Below, piece after piece: positions 4,959 through 6,458 of a stretch of DNA of 6,458 bases (positions are counted from its first letter, which is position 1; each line of letters begins with the position of its first letter). Position numbers and translations under genes: made by a program. The stretch is from positions 1-6,458 of the forward strand of contig JARFUL010000162.1 in assembly GCA_029289015.1 (NCBI GenBank), in the 5' to 3' direction. Source of the stretch: Syntrophobacteria bacterium (GTDB lineage: Bacteria > Desulfobacterota > Syntrophobacteria > JARFUL01). Below the pieces are notes generated by a model. That model saw nothing but the letters and a program-made list of their open reading frames with translations, was not told the DNA's origin and made no database searches.

Positions 4959-6458
4959 ATGGACAAGGAAGAGGTCATGGAGAGCACTGAGGAATTGGGG
5001 AACGAACAGACCGACGAGGAGGCCGAAGCAGCGCCCGAGGAGCCCGCGGCCGAGGCAGCGCCCGAAGAGGAGCCCGCGGCCGAAGCAGCGCCCGAAGAGC
5101 AAGCGGCCGAGGCAGAGCCCGAAGAGCCCGCGGCCGAAGCAGCGCCCGAAGAGCAAGCGGCCGAGGCAGCGCCCGAAGAGGAGCCCGCGGCAGAAGAGGC
5201 CGCGGCCGAGGAGCCGATGGAGTCTTTCGAGGAGCTCTTTGAGAAGAGCCTGAAGGTCCTGGAGGAGGGCGAGGTGGTCAAGGGGACCGTGGTGGAGGTG
5301 TCCGATGACTACGTCACCGTGGACATCGGGTACAAGTCCGAGGGGCTCATCGCGATCCACGAGTTCAAGGACGAAGCGGGCGAGATCAACGTAAACGTGA
5401 GCGACGAGGTTGACGTGCTTCTCGAGCGGCGGGAGGATGAGGAGGGCACCATAATCCTCTCCAAGGAGAAGGCGGCCAAGATCAAGGTCTGGGACGACAT
5501 CAGCCACGTGTTCCAGGAAGACGGGGTCATCCCGGGCAAGATCGTGTCCAAGGTCAAGGGCGGCCTTTCGGTGGACATCGGCGTCACCGCGTTCCTCCCC
5601 GGCTCCCAGGTTGATCTCAGGCCCGTGAGGAACCTGGAGTCCCACATAGGCGAGGTCTACAACTTCAAGATCCTCAAGTACAACAAGAGGCGGCGGAACG
5701 TGGTGCTCTCCAGAAGGGCCATTCTGGAGAAGAAGCGGGAGGCGATCAAGGCCGAAACCCTCGCGAATCTCGAGGAGGGCGCGGTGCTCCAGGGCTCGGT
5801 GAAGAACATCACCGACTACGGCGTGTTCGTGGACCTGGGCGGCATAGACGGGCTCTTGCATATAACCGACATGAGCTGGGGCCGCATAGGTCATCCCTCG
5901 GAGATGTTCAAGGTGGGGGACGACATAGAGGTGGTGGTGCTCTCCTTCAACCCGGAGACCGAGAGGGTCTCCCTGGGCCTGAAGCAGCTCACCGAGGACC
6001 CCTGGAACACCGTGGACGAGCGCTACTTCGTCAGCGAGCGGGTGAAGGGCCGGGTGGTGAGCCTCACCAACTACGGCGCGTTCGTGGAGCTGGAGAAGGG
6101 GATAGAGGGGTTGGTCCACGTCTCCGAGATGTCCTGGACCAAGAAGGTCACCCACCCCTCCAAGGTGGTCGCGGTGGACGACATGGTGGAGGTGGTGGTT
6201 CTCGGCATAGACAAGGCCGCGAAGAGGATCTCCCTCGGGATGAAGCAGGTGGAGCCCAACCCCTGGGACATCATCGCGGACAAATACCCCCTGGGCTCGA
6301 CAGTGGAAGGCAAGGTCAAGAACATCACCGACTTCGGCATCTTTGTGGGGGTCGAGGAGGGGATAGACGGCATGGTGCACATCTCCGACATCTCCTGGAC
6401 CAAAAGAATAAAGCACCCCGGCGAGATCTACAAGAAGGGCGAGGACGTGAGCGCGGTG
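4959..6458 (+). CDS. rpsA: 30S ribosomal protein S1 (partial, with acidic repeat extension)
   Basis: The frame is open from ATG 4959 to the window edge (500 residues, no stop). Five S1 RNA-binding domains are seen, starting at about residues 104, 188, 274, 360 and 446. Key stretches are LLHITDMSWG, GLVHVSEMSW and MVHISDISW. From M87 (ESFEELFEKSL) onward the protein aligns closely with E. coli S1, which begins MTESFAQLFEESL. The first two domains should anchor it to the 30S subunit and the later ones bind mRNA during initiation. At least a sixth domain is expected beyond the window. Unusually, residues 20-86 are a Glu/Ala/Pro-rich extension with an 18-residue repeat. AGGGGGT (4942-4948) lies 10 bases before the ATG and is a plausible SD. 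An internal ATG at 5217 (M87), with GAGGAG three bases upstream, is an alternative start. Confidence 0.95.
   Translation, partial: MDKEEVMESTEELGNEQTDEEAEAAPEEPAAEAAPEEEPAAEAAPEEQAAEAEPEEPAAEAAPEEQAAEAAPEEEPAAEEAAAEEPMESFEELFEKSLKVLEEGEVVKGTVVEVSDDYVTVDIGYKSEGLIAIHEFKDEAGEINVNVSDEVDVLLERREDEEGTIILSKEKAAKIKVWDDISHVFQEDGVIPGKIVSKVKGGLSVDIGVTAFLPGSQVDLRPVRNLESHIGEVYNFKILKYNKRRRNVVLSRRAILEKKREAIKAETLANLEEGAVLQGSVKNITDYGVFVDLGGIDGLLHITDMSWGRIGHPSEMFKVGDDIEVVVLSFNPETERVSLGLKQLTEDPWNTVDERYFVSERVKGRVVSLTNYGAFVELEKGIEGLVHVSEMSWTKKVTHPSKVVAVDDMVEVVVLGIDKAAKRISLGMKQVEPNPWDIIADKYPLGSTVEGKVKNITDFGIFVGVEEGIDGMVHISDISWTKRIKHPGEIYKKGEDVSAV
5021..5216 (+). repeat. 54-nt tandem repeat encoding the acidic S1 extension
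   Basis: Within the 5' end of rpsA, 45 nt at 5070-5114 recur exactly at 5124-5168 (period 54 nt, 18 codons). Shorter related units built on Pro-Glu-Glu and Ala-Ala-Glu-Ala lie on both sides. The period is a multiple of three, so copy-number change keeps the frame. The encoded segment (about residues 22-86) is strongly acidic, has no aromatic or basic residue, and is probably disordered. Confidence 0.9.

Noticed and set aside
4839..6416. 525-residue minus-strand open frame
   Set aside because: It lies antisense to rpsA, which has clear S1 domains. Its product is rich in Leu, His, Gly and Arg with low-complexity repeats that mirror the acidic repeat. It is a by-product of GC-rich codon bias.

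Overview
The window is GC-rich bacterial chromosome with compact gene spacing, Shine-Dalgarno (SD) sequences and housekeeping genes in an order (hisC, cmk, rpsA) seen in Gram-negative bacteria. The close match of S1 to the proteobacterial form, a DUF4079-like membrane protein and a radical SAM protein of a type I recall from delta-proteobacteria suggest a Desulfobacterota (former Deltaproteobacteria) or similar uncultured lineage. That placement is inference. No tRNA, rRNA, CRISPR array, transposase or phage gene was found.

Layout. Positions 1-111 (+) hold the tail of an unidentified gene. It converges on a four-gene minus-strand cluster read from 2313 down to 156: a 58-residue double CxxC (zinc-ribbon-like) protein, a four-helix DUF4079-like membrane protein with one histidine per helix, a 73-residue protein that looks like a cytidylate-kinase-like protein with its middle removed, and a radical SAM enzyme with an unusual CX4CX2C cluster motif. 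A good sigma70-type promoter lies upstream at 2450-2422 (-). A clear intrinsic terminator closes the cluster at 125-101 (-), inside the 3' end of the convergent gene. Nothing ties the four proteins to a known pathway. Together they could be a redox or metal-related accessory module, but that is conjecture.

Positions 2314-3140 form a long, mostly non-coding divergent region, more AT-rich in places. It contains two exact 40-nt repeats (45-nt period), each able to form a strong hairpin and bordered by CAGTGTGC/GCACACTG arms. It also has a possible 38-codon ORF with a consensus SD, a possible minus-strand gene remnant, and a hairpin-rich leader before hisC.

Positions 3141-6458 (+) are a housekeeping operon. 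A HisC-family aminotransferase overlaps cytidylate kinase by 4 nt, and ribosomal protein S1 follows after 34 nt and runs off the window. S1 carries an extra N-terminal region of about 86 residues, rich in Glu, Ala and Pro and built partly from 18-residue repeats, ahead of the point where the E. coli protein begins.
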